64,000 nt of DNA from Chitinophaga pinensis (GCA_945876095.1 CAMCMP010000010.1:1-64000); one strand, 5' to 3'; counted from the first letter of the stretch, positions 1-10,191 are shown. Notes: generated by a model from the letters alone, not told the origin. Program-made: numbers and translations.

Positions 1-115
1 GGTTAAAGTAAAAAATAACCTTGTATTGCCATCCCTTTTTCCAAAATGAACATGGGGGTCGACTATTAAAATAAATTAACAATTCAACAAAACCAATACT
101 TTCAACCGATAAAAA

Positions 116-835
116 TTACATTTTTAAGTTTAGTCGGTTGGTAGTGTTAGTTTTTATAATTTTATACGCGCCCTTTTTAATTAGTCTTCCTGTTACTGGA
201 TGCGTGTGGCGGATATTTACAAAATACTGTCCTGCTTTTAGGCCCGCTAGGTTCCAGATTTCTAGAGCACCCATGCCATTATATACAACTATCTTCTCTT
301 TTAATTTAGTTCCCTTTTCATCCAATAACTCTATTAAGTCATTGCCCTTACTGGCATGAAGAATATTGATATACAATTCATTTTTTATTGGATTGGGATA
401 CATTCTTATTTCATTGGTTAAAAAAGAAGCAATCAAGTTCGTTTCCGTCTGATTTTGAACGCTGTATTGCAAAAGCCCATTGGTAAAAACATATTTATCA
501 CTGTTATCCATAATATTAGTGGCGGCAGATTCACCGACACTCCACTCAATAGCATAATTGCCTTTGGTAACCTGATTGCCGGCAATGTTAACTGCATAAG
601 GGCCTGTAATTTGGGCGGAAGAAACCACTGCAAAAATTAAGGAAACTAATAGCAGAGAATATTTTTTTGAAAACAGCTTTTCGGATAATCTAAACCAAAG
701 AACCTGATTGGTAGAACAGCCATTTTCAAACAAATTATGCGTAAAAAAGGCATTGTTCAATTCAATGCATTTAGGTGAAATAGGGCAGTCGGCTGCCTGT
801 TTACTGAAGGATATAGAAGGTAATTTTAGTAACAT
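116..835 (-). CDS. Small secreted protein with T9SS type A C-terminal sorting domain
   Basis: 239 residues. A hydrophobic export segment (KKYSLLLVSLIFAVVSSAQ, about residues 57-75) sits unusually far from the first Met, so the first 50 residues may be untranslated or an alternative start may be used; no in-frame ATG lies closer. The middle (about 77-130) has the EWSVGE ... TNGLLQ pattern common in small Bacteroidota surface proteins. The last 90 residues form a type IX secretion sorting domain, opening with MYPNPIKNELYI and followed by the beta-strand pattern of that domain. Known for the family: the domain directs export across the outer membrane and is cleaved off. There is no catalytic domain, so the role of the mature part is unknown. 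Confidence 0.8.
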   Translation of the reverse strand: MLLKLPSISFSKQAADCPISPKCIELNNAFFTHNLFENGCSTNQVLWFRLSEKLFSKKYSLLLVSLIFAVVSSAQITGPYAVNIAGNQVTKGNYAIEWSVGESAATNIMDNSDKYVFTNGLLQYSVQNQTETNLIASFLTNEIRMYPNPIKNELYINILHASKGNDLIELLDEKGTKLKEKIVVYNGMGALEIWNLAGLKAGQYFVNIRHTHPVTGRLIKKGAYKIIKTNTTNRLNLKM

Positions 836-983
836 GTAGGCAAATTTTAGCGTAATAGCACTAAATCAATTACAGAAGATTTAGATATTAATTTTCGTGG
901 AAATTAACTTAGTGGTGATGGCGCGCCAAAAAATGCTAGAAATTAGGGAGATTTCCCTGTATTTTTTTACAATTCGATGTAAA

Positions 984-2111
984 TCAGCTATTTATGGAAT
1001 GTATAAATTCCGTTGGACTGCAGTTTTTGAATTTTTTAAAGGCTAAATACATGGATTGTCTAGTGCCCAAACAGGCCATCTCAGCCAAAGCGTCAAATGT
1101 AAAGGCTAGATTATCCTTAATTTTTAATAGTTCAACTAGATAATCGACCCTGCTTTTTTGAAGAAAATCTTGGAAATTTAATTCTTCCTGTTTGAGGATA
1201 AAAAAAATAATATCTTCTTTATTAAAGTTCAATTCACTTGCCAAGCCTTCGACATTGGCTGCTGGATTTAAAAAAAATCTTTTTTCATAAAATATATGAT
1301 AAAATTTTTCAATCTCAGCACGAGAAAATTGTTTTGCTTTTCCAGATAAGCTACCCTCAGGACCATAAAGCAGTTGCGGAAAAAAAAGAACCCAAAGGGA
1401 AATTATAAGAAAACCTACATCATTGATAAACCAAATGTTTTTAACTTTTTCAAGCATTTGAATTGAACTGTTGGAATTTAAAAAATAGTGAAATCCAAAA
1501 TATTGAGATATTGATAATGCGAATAAAAACAGGATTAAAAATACCAACCAACGGTATGATCTAATAAATTTTAGTTGTCCAATTCTTTGCGATTGCTTTC
1601 CAGAAGGATTAAACCGCCAAATAGTATAAAAGCACATGGTCATACATGTAAAAAATAACAGCATTCTTAAAAAGGCATTAAAAGCAAATGGGTAAAGCGA
1701 ATTAATAGCCAATGAATGTATCAAAGTTGAGTTTTGGTAAATGGACTGGGCAATTTTCAATTTGTAAGAAAAAGGGGTGATCCAAAAAGGAAAACTGTCT
1801 AAGATAGAAATAAAAAAAGGCAGAAAAAGCCATGCATCTCGAAGACGAATCCTGTCTTTTCCGCTGAGGGCTCCTCTTACAAAGAAATATAGAAATGGCG
1901 GTGCTAAAAAAGAGGTAGGAGTAAAATTCTTGAAAAGTACCACAGTCCAAAAAATTGAATGTTGACCTATTATGAGATGCGAGATAATAACGTTGAGATT
2001 TAAAAAAAACAGACAGATGCCTAAATAAAGGCTACTTTTATTTAGGCGAAAATTGTAGGCTATAATTATAATAGCCAATAAAATAGAAGTTATATTGAAA
2101 TAAATACCCAT
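984..2111 (-). CDS. Membrane-anchored AraC-family transcriptional regulator
   Basis: 375 residues. The N-terminal two thirds (about 1-250) carries seven or so hydrophobic segments separated by short charged loops, an integral-membrane sensor like the 7TM modules of Bacteroidota regulators. After a linker (about 255-275) the C-terminal 100 residues form an AraC-type double helix-turn-helix, with VEGLASELNF as the first HTH and the FDALAEMACLGTRQSMYLAF stretch as the second. Family knowledge says such proteins bind DNA from the membrane in response to an outer signal; ligand and targets cannot be read here. It stands alone, 220 bp from the caspase-like gene on the same strand. Confidence 0.8.
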   Translation of the reverse strand: MGIYFNITSILLAIIIIAYNFRLNKSSLYLGICLFFLNLNVIISHLIIGQHSIFWTVVLFKNFTPTSFLAPPFLYFFVRGALSGKDRIRLRDAWLFLPFFISILDSFPFWITPFSYKLKIAQSIYQNSTLIHSLAINSLYPFAFNAFLRMLLFFTCMTMCFYTIWRFNPSGKQSQRIGQLKFIRSYRWLVFLILFLFALSISQYFGFHYFLNSNSSIQMLEKVKNIWFINDVGFLIISLWVLFFPQLLYGPEGSLSGKAKQFSRAEIEKFYHIFYEKRFFLNPAANVEGLASELNFNKEDIIFFILKQEELNFQDFLQKSRVDYLVELLKIKDNLAFTFDALAEMACLGTRQSMYLAFKKFKNCSPTEFIHSINS

Positions 2112-2331
2112 TAAAAGTCAGGAAATTGATTTAAGTGATACTGAAACGGTCTAAATTAGTGCTTCCGTTTCAAAGTTCACTGAAATTTTTACTGAATTGA
2201 GGACAATCTATCAAAAGACTTTTTGTTTAAGCAGATGAATAAGTACGGAAATTCACATGGATTGTAGAAATAACTGAAGCTATAGAGGCTTTTTTGAAAT
2301 TATATTAATAATTTATAAACTATTCAATCAT

Positions 2332-3417
2332 TTATCTCTTTTCAATATTTTTAGCAGCCATCCATTCATCCCACTCACTATCGTAATCATCAAAGTGTAC
2401 TAGGTGAAGACATAAGAATTTTTTAATTACTTTTCCAGGATACCACTTTTGATCATAACTACTTAGCGCTTTTACCTTGGTTCCTATTTTTAAGTCTTTT
2501 GAACAGGCAAATGGTTTTAATCGACTCAAATTGAGCCATTCTGATTCGTGGTTTGTATAGCTATAAAAACGAATATTAAAATTATTTTTAGCATCTGCAT
2601 CCTCCACAAAACCCATATAATCTTCTCCATCATAATCTACCATTACACGTGATCCAATCAATAAATTTTTCTTGATGGGCACGTTGTTAGTTACTACCCA
2701 ATTTTTCATAGAAGCGGGAATATAATAATACGCTTTTTGTCCCTCTACCACCGCCATTTCTTCGTCAATATATTTTGCTAATTCTTCTAGAGATATATTG
2801 CCATTGTTGTTAAAATCTATAAAATTTTTGCCTTGTAATCCGTAGAGTAGGGCGTTGGAAAAAGTCCAATTTCCTGTAGAGGTGCTGGTTGGAACAACAG
2901 AATTTAGTGCCGCGTATTCGCGTTGAGGATACTTTTTTACTTCTATTGCTAATTCTCCTGAATTACAACAATCAGCTGTAAAAAAAGCTTTGTCACCCGC
3001 AAAATTATTATTTACAGTCCTTACAATTTCTTCTGCAGACCATTCATCCCCTTTATAGGTGGTAAAACACACTTTATCATCATCATTTTTATATCCATGC
3101 CCAGAGTAATAAAAAAATAATTTATCACCCTTTGTCGCTTTTTTTAAAAATTTTGCAAACTCCGCACGCACTGAATTGGTGCTGGCTTGTTTATCTTTTA
3201 AGTAAATCATTTGATTTGGAGGAACCCCATTATTTTTAAAGAAATTAAAAATTTTAGAATCAATCCGACCTTCTTTTTCAAAAGTAGCAAGACTAGTATC
3301 GGCCCACTCTACCAAGCTCACCATAAAAACCCAGGTTTTACTAAAACCAGTTTTGGTTTGCGCATTTACAAAAGAATGTGACCATATTAGAAGCACAGTC
3401 AGTAAAAAGTTTTTCAT
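2332..3417 (-). CDS. Secreted caspase-like (C14) protein with EF-hand loop and two Tudor-like repeats
   Basis: 361 residues. Signal peptide 1-20 (ends VNAQ). Residues 25-195 form a caspase/metacaspase fold: the histidine is H107 in FYYSGHGYK and the cysteine is most likely C151 in ADCCNSG (C150 is adjacent). Residues 201-212 (DFNNNGNISLEE) fit a canonical EF-hand loop with D1, N3, N5, G6, I8 and E12, so calcium could control it. Residues 255-361 hold two repeats of a Tudor/agenet-like barrel (SRVMVDYDGEDYMGFVEDA and TKVKALSSYDQKWYPGKVIK), each ending in an acidic ESEW or DSEWDEW motif. An exported cysteine protease is the best reading; substrate unknown. No partner gene is adjacent. Confidence 0.8.
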   Translation of the reverse strand: MKNFLLTVLLIWSHSFVNAQTKTGFSKTWVFMVSLVEWADTSLATFEKEGRIDSKIFNFFKNNGVPPNQMIYLKDKQASTNSVRAEFAKFLKKATKGDKLFFYYSGHGYKNDDDKVCFTTYKGDEWSAEEIVRTVNNNFAGDKAFFTADCCNSGELAIEVKKYPQREYAALNSVVPTSTSTGNWTFSNALLYGLQGKNFIDFNNNGNISLEELAKYIDEEMAVVEGQKAYYYIPASMKNWVVTNNVPIKKNLLIGSRVMVDYDGEDYMGFVEDADAKNNFNIRFYSYTNHESEWLNLSRLKPFACSKDLKIGTKVKALSSYDQKWYPGKVIKKFLCLHLVHFDDYDSEWDEWMAAKNIEKR

Positions 3418-3778
3418 GTATATTGGTTTTAAATAATATTTTAAATCAAAATAACGAACGGTAAAAAATGAAAATTATTGAAAATAAATTAAATTTCAAT
3501 ATCAACTTTTGATAAAATGTTTTTTGTTTAAATCAACAAATAATTAAAATACTTTATATTTAATTAAGTTTGCTACAATCCGTTTGAGAGGGTATTCAAT
3601 CTTTGAGTTATTTGTTTTAAAAACGAAAGGGATAGTACAGATTTTTTTGTTTTCATTTTTGCATTTATTTTGTGAGGATCAATCCACCTAATTAAAAACT
3701 ATTATATTCCTTTGCTTATTTTTACTACTAACTAATTTTCTTTTTATTGTTAACGAATTTGATATTAAATTCCCCGTT

Positions 3779-6520
3779 ATGCCTATTTTATCTAAATTTT
3801 ATAATAAAGAAACCAAAACCTTTTTTCAATTTTCAATAGCAATAGTTTTTATTTCCTTACTGTGTTTTCCTAAGTCAGCGCTCTGTTTGTCTGATACTTT
3901 AAAGAATAAGGGTACTACAATAAATTCTTCTTTTAATCCTTCTACTTTTTCTTGGAATGTCGATTGGCCTGGACGAATCTCACAGTATGATGTGGTCTAT
4001 AAAAGTCCACCCGTTGATCCGATGCAAGGGATTGCTTTGGGAAATGGGGAGGTGGCTGCATTGGTATGGTGCGAAGAATCTAAAATAATTATCATCGTTA
4101 ACAAAGGTGATTTATGGGATGATTCAAAATCTGACAAACCAGAAACTTGGACTGAGAAATACGATTATTATACTACTCAAAGGCAGGCTTGTCGAATAGA
4201 AATAGATTTTAAATTCCCTGTTTTTAATACACTTTATCTTTCTGATTTCAAGGGTAGGCTTAGTCTAGCAGATGCCAAATTATTATTAGATGGTTCTTCT
4301 CCATTTGGACATTTTGCCTTTAAAGCATTCATTGATCATCAATCAGGATTGTTGCTTTGTGATTTGGAAAGTTCTTTTGAAGAAGAGGTGCCTATTAAAG
4401 TTTCGGTTGAAAGATTTGGCTCAAGAACTTTTTCTATGTGGTATACAAGAATGAGAAGAGATGCTGAAATAGGATTGGCTGGAACGGAAACTTCGGTTGG
4501 AGATAAGACGGTTTATATTTCTCAAAAATTAGCAACTGGTAATTTTGCAGTTGCGGGTTCAGTTATTAAAACGAATGGTTTAACGGTTACCACTAAACGA
4601 GAGCACTCAAGATTAGCTTCTATTGAACTGAATGGAAAAAAAGATAAGCAAGTGCAATTGGCTTTCGCTGTTTCTTCACCAGTAGTAAGTGATCCAATCG
4701 TGGAAGTGAAGAAAATGGTTGCTTTATCCGATAATGAGCTGTTAGCAAAGTCTTCCGCTCATTCAGCTTATTGGAAATCTATCTGGAATCGATCTTTTGT
4801 TGATTATACAGATGATTATCTTAATAACCTTTGGTATTTGACAATGTATTATGCGCATGCTTCGCAAGGAGGAAAATATCCTGGTCGCTTTAACAATGGC
4901 TTATGGGGCTGGAATCACGATGTTCAGCAGTGGAATTTTTATTTTCATTGGAATCAACAACAACTTTATTGGCCATTGAATGCTGCTGGTTTTCATGATA
5001 TTGTTACTCCGTATTTAGACTTCAGATTTAATTCACTTCGATTTGCAAAAAAAGATGCGAAGGATTTTTATAAGTCGGAGGGTGCATTTTTTTCAGATGT
5101 TACCAATCGCAATGGCTACAATAGAATCGATAATGATGTGAAGGACAATCACACTCCCGTTGCAGAGATTGCCTTAGACTTTTGGCGGCAATATCAATTT
5201 ACCAATGATAAAATTTTTTTAAAAGAAAAAGCCATTCCTTTTATTTTAGAAGCAGCTAAGTTTTTTCAATCTTTGTTAGTAAAGGAAAATGATGGATTGT
5301 ATCATGCAAAAGAAGGCACAGGTTATGAAGGACATATCAAACTTCGCGATGGACTTACTGAATTAGTGTATGCTAAAAAATTATTTACTGTTGCACTCGA
5401 GGCGCTTAAAACTGCTGGAGTAGAAGGTCCTGAAAATAATATTTACAAGGATATCATTGATCACTTAGCACCAGTTCCTATTGTAAATGCCTCTCCAACA
5501 TTGATAAGTAAGGATGAGAAAGGATTCATTATTAATACAGGAATATTTAAAGGTTATCCAGCTCTAGGAAATCAGATTGTAGCTGCAGGTTGGGGGATTA
5601 AAGAAAAAAATTGGCTTACCACTTGGTATCAAACAGATGACCCTCAGTATTCATATCTTTTAACTGAAGATGAAAAAAATAAAAAGACCCCTGAATTTAA
5701 AATCTACGAAGGTATTTTTCCAGCAGTGCCTTGGGTACCCGTTTTTCCTTCGGGATTGGTTGGGTTAAAACAAAAAAATGAATCTTTATTTAATGTCATG
5801 ACGTCAACACTTCGTTTGTATGGAACTGAAAATATGGGATGGGAGCAAGTGCCCATCGTAATGGCACGTTTGGGATTAGCGAAGGAGTTGGCGATTAACC
5901 TCAAACAATTTCCTGCAAAGTGGCAGTTTTTCGTAAATGGTTGGGGGCACATTAGTTCAGAAGTTAAAGAAGATGCTCAAGGAATATCTTATTTTAAAAC
6001 CAATCCTGTAAGTGTTATAGGATCTACGAAAGGAGAAAAAGTTCCCCTTCCAGCTTGGCCTTTCCGTCACATGTCGATGGAGGCAATGAGTGTAATGGCA
6101 ACTGCAATGAATGAATCTTTGCTTCAGAGTCAGGAGGGTATCATTCGATTGTTTCCTGCATTTGATCTTAGTAAGAATGGCAGATTTACATTGCATGCGC
6201 AAGGTGGATTTATCATTTCATCAGAAATTTATTCTGGGAAAATAATATGGATTGCCATAAAAAGCATCCATGGTAATGATTGTAGCTTAGAATTACCTTG
6301 GACAAAAGCAACAATGGTTTCCAATAAGTATCCAAAAAATAGAATGGTGAGTGGTGGGATAACAAATTTTAAAACAAAACCTAACGAGGAGATTTTACTA
6401 TTGCCGAATGGAATTAATCTTGAATCATGGAAAGTATTGGTTGAAAATCCTTCAGCCAATGAAAATGTAAAATACCATTCATCTGGAAAAACGCAATTGG
6501 GGATACCTAGGATGTTTTAG
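3779..6520 (+). CDS. Secreted glycoside hydrolase, GH95/GH65-like alpha-barrel
   Basis: 913 residues with an N-terminal hydrophobic export segment (about 16-37). Residues 60-280 look like the N-terminal beta-sandwich of GH95-type enzymes (PMQGIALGNGEVAALVW, then NKGDLWDD). Residues 330-790 look like an (alpha/alpha)6 barrel, with the GWNHDVQQWNFYFHWNQQQ and YWPLNAAGF segments resembling the substrate cleft of GH95 alpha-fucosidases, and a C-terminal beta domain. Likely cleaves terminal sugars from glycans in the periplasm or at the surface. The exact family and catalytic acids cannot be fixed without an alignment. It is convergent with the sialidase gene, 12 bp apart, which suggests a shared glycan-degradation role. 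Confidence 0.7.
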   Translation: MPILSKFYNKETKTFFQFSIAIVFISLLCFPKSALCLSDTLKNKGTTINSSFNPSTFSWNVDWPGRISQYDVVYKSPPVDPMQGIALGNGEVAALVWCEESKIIIIVNKGDLWDDSKSDKPETWTEKYDYYTTQRQACRIEIDFKFPVFNTLYLSDFKGRLSLADAKLLLDGSSPFGHFAFKAFIDHQSGLLLCDLESSFEEEVPIKVSVERFGSRTFSMWYTRMRRDAEIGLAGTETSVGDKTVYISQKLATGNFAVAGSVIKTNGLTVTTKREHSRLASIELNGKKDKQVQLAFAVSSPVVSDPIVEVKKMVALSDNELLAKSSAHSAYWKSIWNRSFVDYTDDYLNNLWYLTMYYAHASQGGKYPGRFNNGLWGWNHDVQQWNFYFHWNQQQLYWPLNAAGFHDIVTPYLDFRFNSLRFAKKDAKDFYKSEGAFFSDVTNRNGYNRIDNDVKDNHTPVAEIALDFWRQYQFTNDKIFLKEKAIPFILEAAKFFQSLLVKENDGLYHAKEGTGYEGHIKLRDGLTELVYAKKLFTVALEALKTAGVEGPENNIYKDIIDHLAPVPIVNASPTLISKDEKGFIINTGIFKGYPALGNQIVAAGWGIKEKNWLTTWYQTDDPQYSYLLTEDEKNKKTPEFKIYEGIFPAVPWVPVFPSGLVGLKQKNESLFNVMTSTLRLYGTENMGWEQVPIVMARLGLAKELAINLKQFPAKWQFFVNGWGHISSEVKEDAQGISYFKTNPVSVIGSTKGEKVPLPAWPFRHMSMEAMSVMATAMNESLLQSQEGIIRLFPAFDLSKNGRFTLHAQGGFIISSEIYSGKIIWIAIKSIHGNDCSLELPWTKATMVSNKYPKNRMVSGGITNFKTKPNEEILLLPNGINLESWKVLVENPSANENVKYHSSGKTQLGIPRMF

Positions 6521-6532
6521 ATTTAATAATTT

Positions 6533-7720
6533 TTATTTCCATTGCTTCACAACAAACACGATGGATGAATAATTATTTTTTTCATAAAGTATTCCAACCC
6601 TTCGATTGTCCATTTTCACCAAATCTGAATAGGCAGTATAATCATTTTGCTTATCCGCTTTATTTGGATTGGCATCTATTAAAAAACTTTTTTTCCAACT
6701 CTTTCCTTCGTCATAACTAATGCGGAGCGTTAAGTTATTTCGGTAACTTGTATCTGCAGCATTGCTAAAAGCTAATATTGCTTTTCCATTTCTTTTTCCA
6801 ATGGTTACAATGCTTCCTTCACAAATAGGGTCGGGTAGTTGTTTGTCAAAATAAGTAGTATCCCAATGAATACCTCCATCACTGCTGATAGCGGTAATTC
6901 TTTCTTTCCTATCTCCTTTTTGATTTCTTACATTTAGTAGAAGTCGGTTGTTTGAAATTTCCGCAGCAGTTGATTCATTGCTGCCAGGAATATTTAAGGA
7001 TTCACTTAAATGAAATGATTTACCATGGTCATCAGAATAAAATGCATGGGCATCGTAATCTTCAGAATTTTTCTGTGGAGAATTGGCAGAATGATTTGCA
7101 GGGATATAAATTCTTCCTTGATAATTCCCTTGCAAAATCTGCATAGCATGTCCAGGGGTATTTGCATAGCTTCTCCAGTCTTCTGTAAAATTATAGTCAG
7201 CGTTTATCTTGGGTTGTTTGGGACGGTGCACAGAAGTACTGATATTGGTTGGTGCCGACCAAGTTTTGCCATTGTCGATGGACGTTTTATACCATACTTC
7301 TCTTATTCCATTTCCTTTTCTTACTTCGCCTTCATGGTTATTACCAGTATTATAAAACAAAAAAACTCTACCATTCGGATAGGCTGGATCTTTAAGGTCT
7401 ACCACTGGCGCAGGATTTCCTGCTTGAAGAATGTCTACATCTACAATAGTTTGTAAGCTGCTCCATGTTTTTCCATTATCAACACTTCGCTTCATTACAA
7501 TATTAATATCACCAAAGTCATTGTCGCTATTCACCCTGCCTTCGCAAAAAGCAAGTAGTTCATTATTAGGTAAAATAATAATTGAAGGAATTCTAAAAGT
7601 AGCATGCCCATCAGAGCCAGAAATAAATACGGGTACTGGTTTTTGCTGAGCTTGAGTAGTAGCACCCATGACAAGCAATAAAAAGAATAAAAATATTTTA
7701 TAAAAATTATTTTGTTGCAT
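6533..7720 (-). CDS. Exo-alpha-sialidase (GH33-like)
   Basis: 395 residues. Signal peptide 1-25. The sialidase arginine motif FRIP is at residues 42-45, and at least five Asp-box (S-x-D-x-G-x-x-W) repeats mark the six-bladed propeller: SVDNGKTW (79-86), SIDNGKTW, SDDHGKSF, SSDGGIHW and SYDEGKSW. A GRVNSDNDFGD segment supplies acidic active-site residues typical of the family. Predicted to release terminal sialic acid (or a related nonulosonic acid) from glycoconjugates outside the cytoplasm. It converges with the GH95-like gene. A lyase/symporter pair able to use such sugars lies 38 kb away, so any link is inference. The closely spaced dapB upstream is a separate function. Confidence 0.88.
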   Translation of the reverse strand: MQQNNFYKIFLFFLLLVMGATTQAQQKPVPVFISGSDGHATFRIPSIIILPNNELLAFCEGRVNSDNDFGDINIVMKRSVDNGKTWSSLQTIVDVDILQAGNPAPVVDLKDPAYPNGRVFLFYNTGNNHEGEVRKGNGIREVWYKTSIDNGKTWSAPTNISTSVHRPKQPKINADYNFTEDWRSYANTPGHAMQILQGNYQGRIYIPANHSANSPQKNSEDYDAHAFYSDDHGKSFHLSESLNIPGSNESTAAEISNNRLLLNVRNQKGDRKERITAISSDGGIHWDTTYFDKQLPDPICEGSIVTIGKRNGKAILAFSNAADTSYRNNLTLRISYDEGKSWKKSFLIDANPNKADKQNDYTAYSDLVKMDNRRVGILYEKNNYSSIVFVVKQWK

Positions 7721-7752
7721 GGGTCGAAGCGTTTCTTGTATGCGATGGCTAT

Positions 7753-8502
7753 TTAAAATCCTAATACGTCCTTCATGCTGAAGACGCCTTTTTTTTCTTT
7801 GATGAATTCGGCGGCTAATACAGCACCGGTAGCAAAGCCTTGTCGGTTATGAGCCGTATGAATGATTTCAATATCATCTATACTAGAACTGTATTTTATT
7901 TTGTGAGTACCAGGAGCAGGATCTATTCTTTCGCTGATGATAGACAGCTCTTCAGGAGTTCCATTGAGTTCATTTACCCACTGTTTTTTTCTTCCTAAGT
8001 TTTCCAAAATTTGCTCTGCCAAGGTGATGGCTGTTCCACTAGGAGCATCCTTTTTTTCAGTGTGATGAATCTCTACCATGTTCACTTCATAATCGGTATG
8101 AGGATTCATTAGTCGAGCTAATAATTGATTGACCTCAAAAAAAACGTTTACGCCTACACTATAATTACTAGCATAAACCATCGAACCTTTGGAGGCTTCA
8201 CATGCTTGTTTTACTTCTTCCCAGCTCGCAAGCCATCCAGTGCTACCGCATACGATTGGAATACCAGCCTCGATACAGCTAAGAATATTTTGAACGGCAG
8301 TATGCGGACTAGTGAATTCTATAGCAACATCACAATTTTGTAGATTTTCTTTTGTAAAATCATTCAAACTATTAATGTCTATTTTCAGTCCAATGCTATG
8401 TCCTCTCTTAACAGCAATTTCTTCGATGGCTTTACCCATTTTTCCATATCCAATGAGCGCAATGCGAAGGGGGTTTTTGGTAACAGCGGTCGAAGTATTC
8501 AT
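7753..8502 (-). CDS. dapB: 4-hydroxy-tetrahydrodipicolinate reductase
   Basis: Cytoplasmic NAD(P)H-dependent reductase of the diaminopimelate/lysine pathway. The nucleotide-binding motif IALIGYGKMGK is near the N-terminus, and the substrate-binding EIHHTEKKDAPSGTA segment contains the family's HH and K-DAPSGT residues. About 249 residues from the start chosen here (MNTSTAV); two in-frame ATG codons lie 9 and 36 bp further upstream and cannot be excluded. The parA-parB-DUF5683-dapB order is a recurring Bacteroidota arrangement, and all four genes read in the same direction. dapD, a later step, lies near 18.8 kb, so the succinylase branch is used. Confidence 0.93.
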   Translation of the reverse strand: MNTSTAVTKNPLRIALIGYGKMGKAIEEIAVKRGHSIGLKIDINSLNDFTKENLQNCDVAIEFTSPHTAVQNILSCIEAGIPIVCGSTGWLASWEEVKQACEASKGSMVYASNYSVGVNVFFEVNQLLARLMNPHTDYEVNMVEIHHTEKKDAPSGTAITLAEQILENLGRKKQWVNELNGTPEELSIISERIDPAPGTHKIKYSSSIDDIEIIHTAHNRQGFATGAVLAAEFIKEKKGVFSMKDVLGF

Positions 8503-8544
8503 TGAATCCATGGTAATTAATTGAAGTATAAAAAGCAAATATAA

Positions 8545-9159
8545 TTATTTACTTGCGTACATTTTTTTTGAATGTATATCCAGCACTAGGCTAAAGCCCG
8601 TAGTATTGGCCATTGGACTATAGCCTTGTTTAAATTGTAAACTCAAATTGTCATTTACTTCAAATGCTTTGAGATGAGCATCTACAGTAGCATCCACTAC
8701 GTTGAGTCCCCAAAAGGCAATAAAAAATAAAACAGTGTAATCTACATTTTGGCGAAAAGCAGAGCGATAACTATGAATTGCATTGGTTGAAAGGTTTTTG
8801 AATCGAGGGTCTATCAATGCGTCATTGGCGCTAATAGTATCTGTTCTGTATAAGAAGGCTTGCCGCAATAAATTGTAATTTTTTACATTGTACTGAAATA
8901 CACTAGCGGTAATACCCAGTCCCCCATAGACCAATGGTAGTTTCCAGTATTTTTTGTTGTAGATCTGCCCCCATCCTGGAATCATCGCTGACCGGCGGGT
9001 GGCAATGCGAGGATTAAATTTTTTTACCTTTTTTTTATTGATGCTGTCTACATTATTTGACTTCGATGAGGTATTAATGCTATTGGTTGTTTGAGCAGTT
9101 ATTTCACCACTAAAAAAATATAAACTAATGAAAATAAATATGGAAACTATTTTCGGCAT
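8545..9159 (-). CDS. DUF5683 membrane protein
   Basis: 204 residues with an N-terminal signal segment (about 1-22), a polar Ser/Asn/Lys-rich linker and a core beginning PRIATRRSAMIPGWGQIYNKK. That SAMIPGxGQIYN stretch is the hallmark of the DUF5683 family and is followed by two hydrophobic segments (about 85-105 and 145-165). The function is not known; the family is commonly encoded beside parB in Bacteroidota. Its ATG overlaps the parB stop (TAATG on the minus strand), which implies translational coupling. It may be an envelope protein that only shares the operon. Confidence 0.8.
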   Translation of the reverse strand: MPKIVSIFIFISLYFFSGEITAQTTNSINTSSKSNNVDSINKKKVKKFNPRIATRRSAMIPGWGQIYNKKYWKLPLVYGGLGITASVFQYNVKNYNLLRQAFLYRTDTISANDALIDPRFKNLSTNAIHSYRSAFRQNVDYTVLFFIAFWGLNVVDATVDAHLKAFEVNDNLSLQFKQGYSPMANTTGFSLVLDIHSKKMYASK

Positions 9160-10073
9160 TAACTTACTTTGATATTCAATTTATCCAATAGCCCGTTTAA
9201 TTCTTCTAACGAGTAGTACTCAAATGTAACGGAACCAAAGCCTTTTTTGTTGTGAACTAGTTTTACTTTGGTACTGAATTGTGAGGATAAGTTGTCTTCA
9301 ATTTTTTTGAATGCCGGAGGCAAGGTAGCCTTGGCTGTATTTTTTATATTTCCGCTTCCAGTATACATTTTTCTAACCAATTCTTCCGTTTGCCTTACAG
9401 AAAGTTCTTTTGTTTTTATTTCTGAAAATATAAAAAGTTGTTTATCTACTACATCAACACTAATGAGTGCCCTAGCATGTCCCATAGAGATAACGCCGGT
9501 CCGAACAGCCACTTGAATATCAGGAGGTAATTTTAGTAAGCGAATATAATTGGTGATAGTGCTACGTTCTTTACCCATTCTTTCTGCTACTTGTTCCTGC
9601 GTATAATCCAATTCATCCATAAGCCTTTTATAACTAAGGGCGATTTCGATTGAGTTTAAATTTTCTCTTTGTAAATTTTCTAATAATGCTAGTTCCAATA
9701 ACTCTGAATCGTTTACCTGGCGAACATAAACGGGTACATCCTTTAGTCCAGCAATCTTTGCTGCTCTAAAACGCCTTTCTCCTGCAATTAACCGATATTT
9801 TCCTGTAGGCATTCTGCTCACAGTGAGGGGTTGAATAATATCATGTAATTTGAGTGAAGCGGCTAGTTCACTTAATGCAGTTTCATCAAAATCTTTCCTT
9901 GGTTGCTTAGGATTTATTTCAATTTGGTCTAGCGGAATTCTATTAGCAGATGTGGTTTTCTCAATAATATCAGATTTCAAACCGCCTTTATTATTTTTGA
10001 AATCCATATCCATATTTTGTAACAAACTGCGGATACCTTTACCTAATGCGTCTTTTTTATTGGGAGGTGTCAT
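9159..10073 (-). CDS. parB: Chromosome-partitioning protein ParB
   Basis: ParB/Spo0J family DNA-binding CTPase that loads on parS sites and works with ParA in chromosome segregation. Visible features: KKDALGKGIRSLLQ near the N-terminus (ParA-stimulating peptide type), the ParB box IPLDQIEINPKQPRKDFDE, the CTP-binding GERRFRAAK, and the helix-turn-helix TQEQVAERMGKERSTITNYI. The chosen start (MTPPNKKDALGKGI) removes a 17-residue extension that does not look like family sequence. The upstream parA reads in the same direction, 118 bp away. No parS-like palindrome was found in the window. Confidence 0.93.
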   Translation of the reverse strand: MTPPNKKDALGKGIRSLLQNMDMDFKNNKGGLKSDIIEKTTSANRIPLDQIEINPKQPRKDFDETALSELAASLKLHDIIQPLTVSRMPTGKYRLIAGERRFRAAKIAGLKDVPVYVRQVNDSELLELALLENLQRENLNSIEIALSYKRLMDELDYTQEQVAERMGKERSTITNYIRLLKLPPDIQVAVRTGVISMGHARALISVDVVDKQLFIFSEIKTKELSVRQTEELVRKMYTGSGNIKNTAKATLPPAFKKIEDNLSSQFSTKVKLVHNKKGFGSVTFEYYSLEELNGLLDKLNIKVS

Positions 10074-10191
10074 AATTGAATACTGATTAATTATTTTTTT
10101 TATTTCGGGGCTCCAGGATAACAAATAGCTGAATTAATTTTTACTACTTTTATTAGAAGGGAATAGTAAAAAAAACAGCTTTTTATAATAT

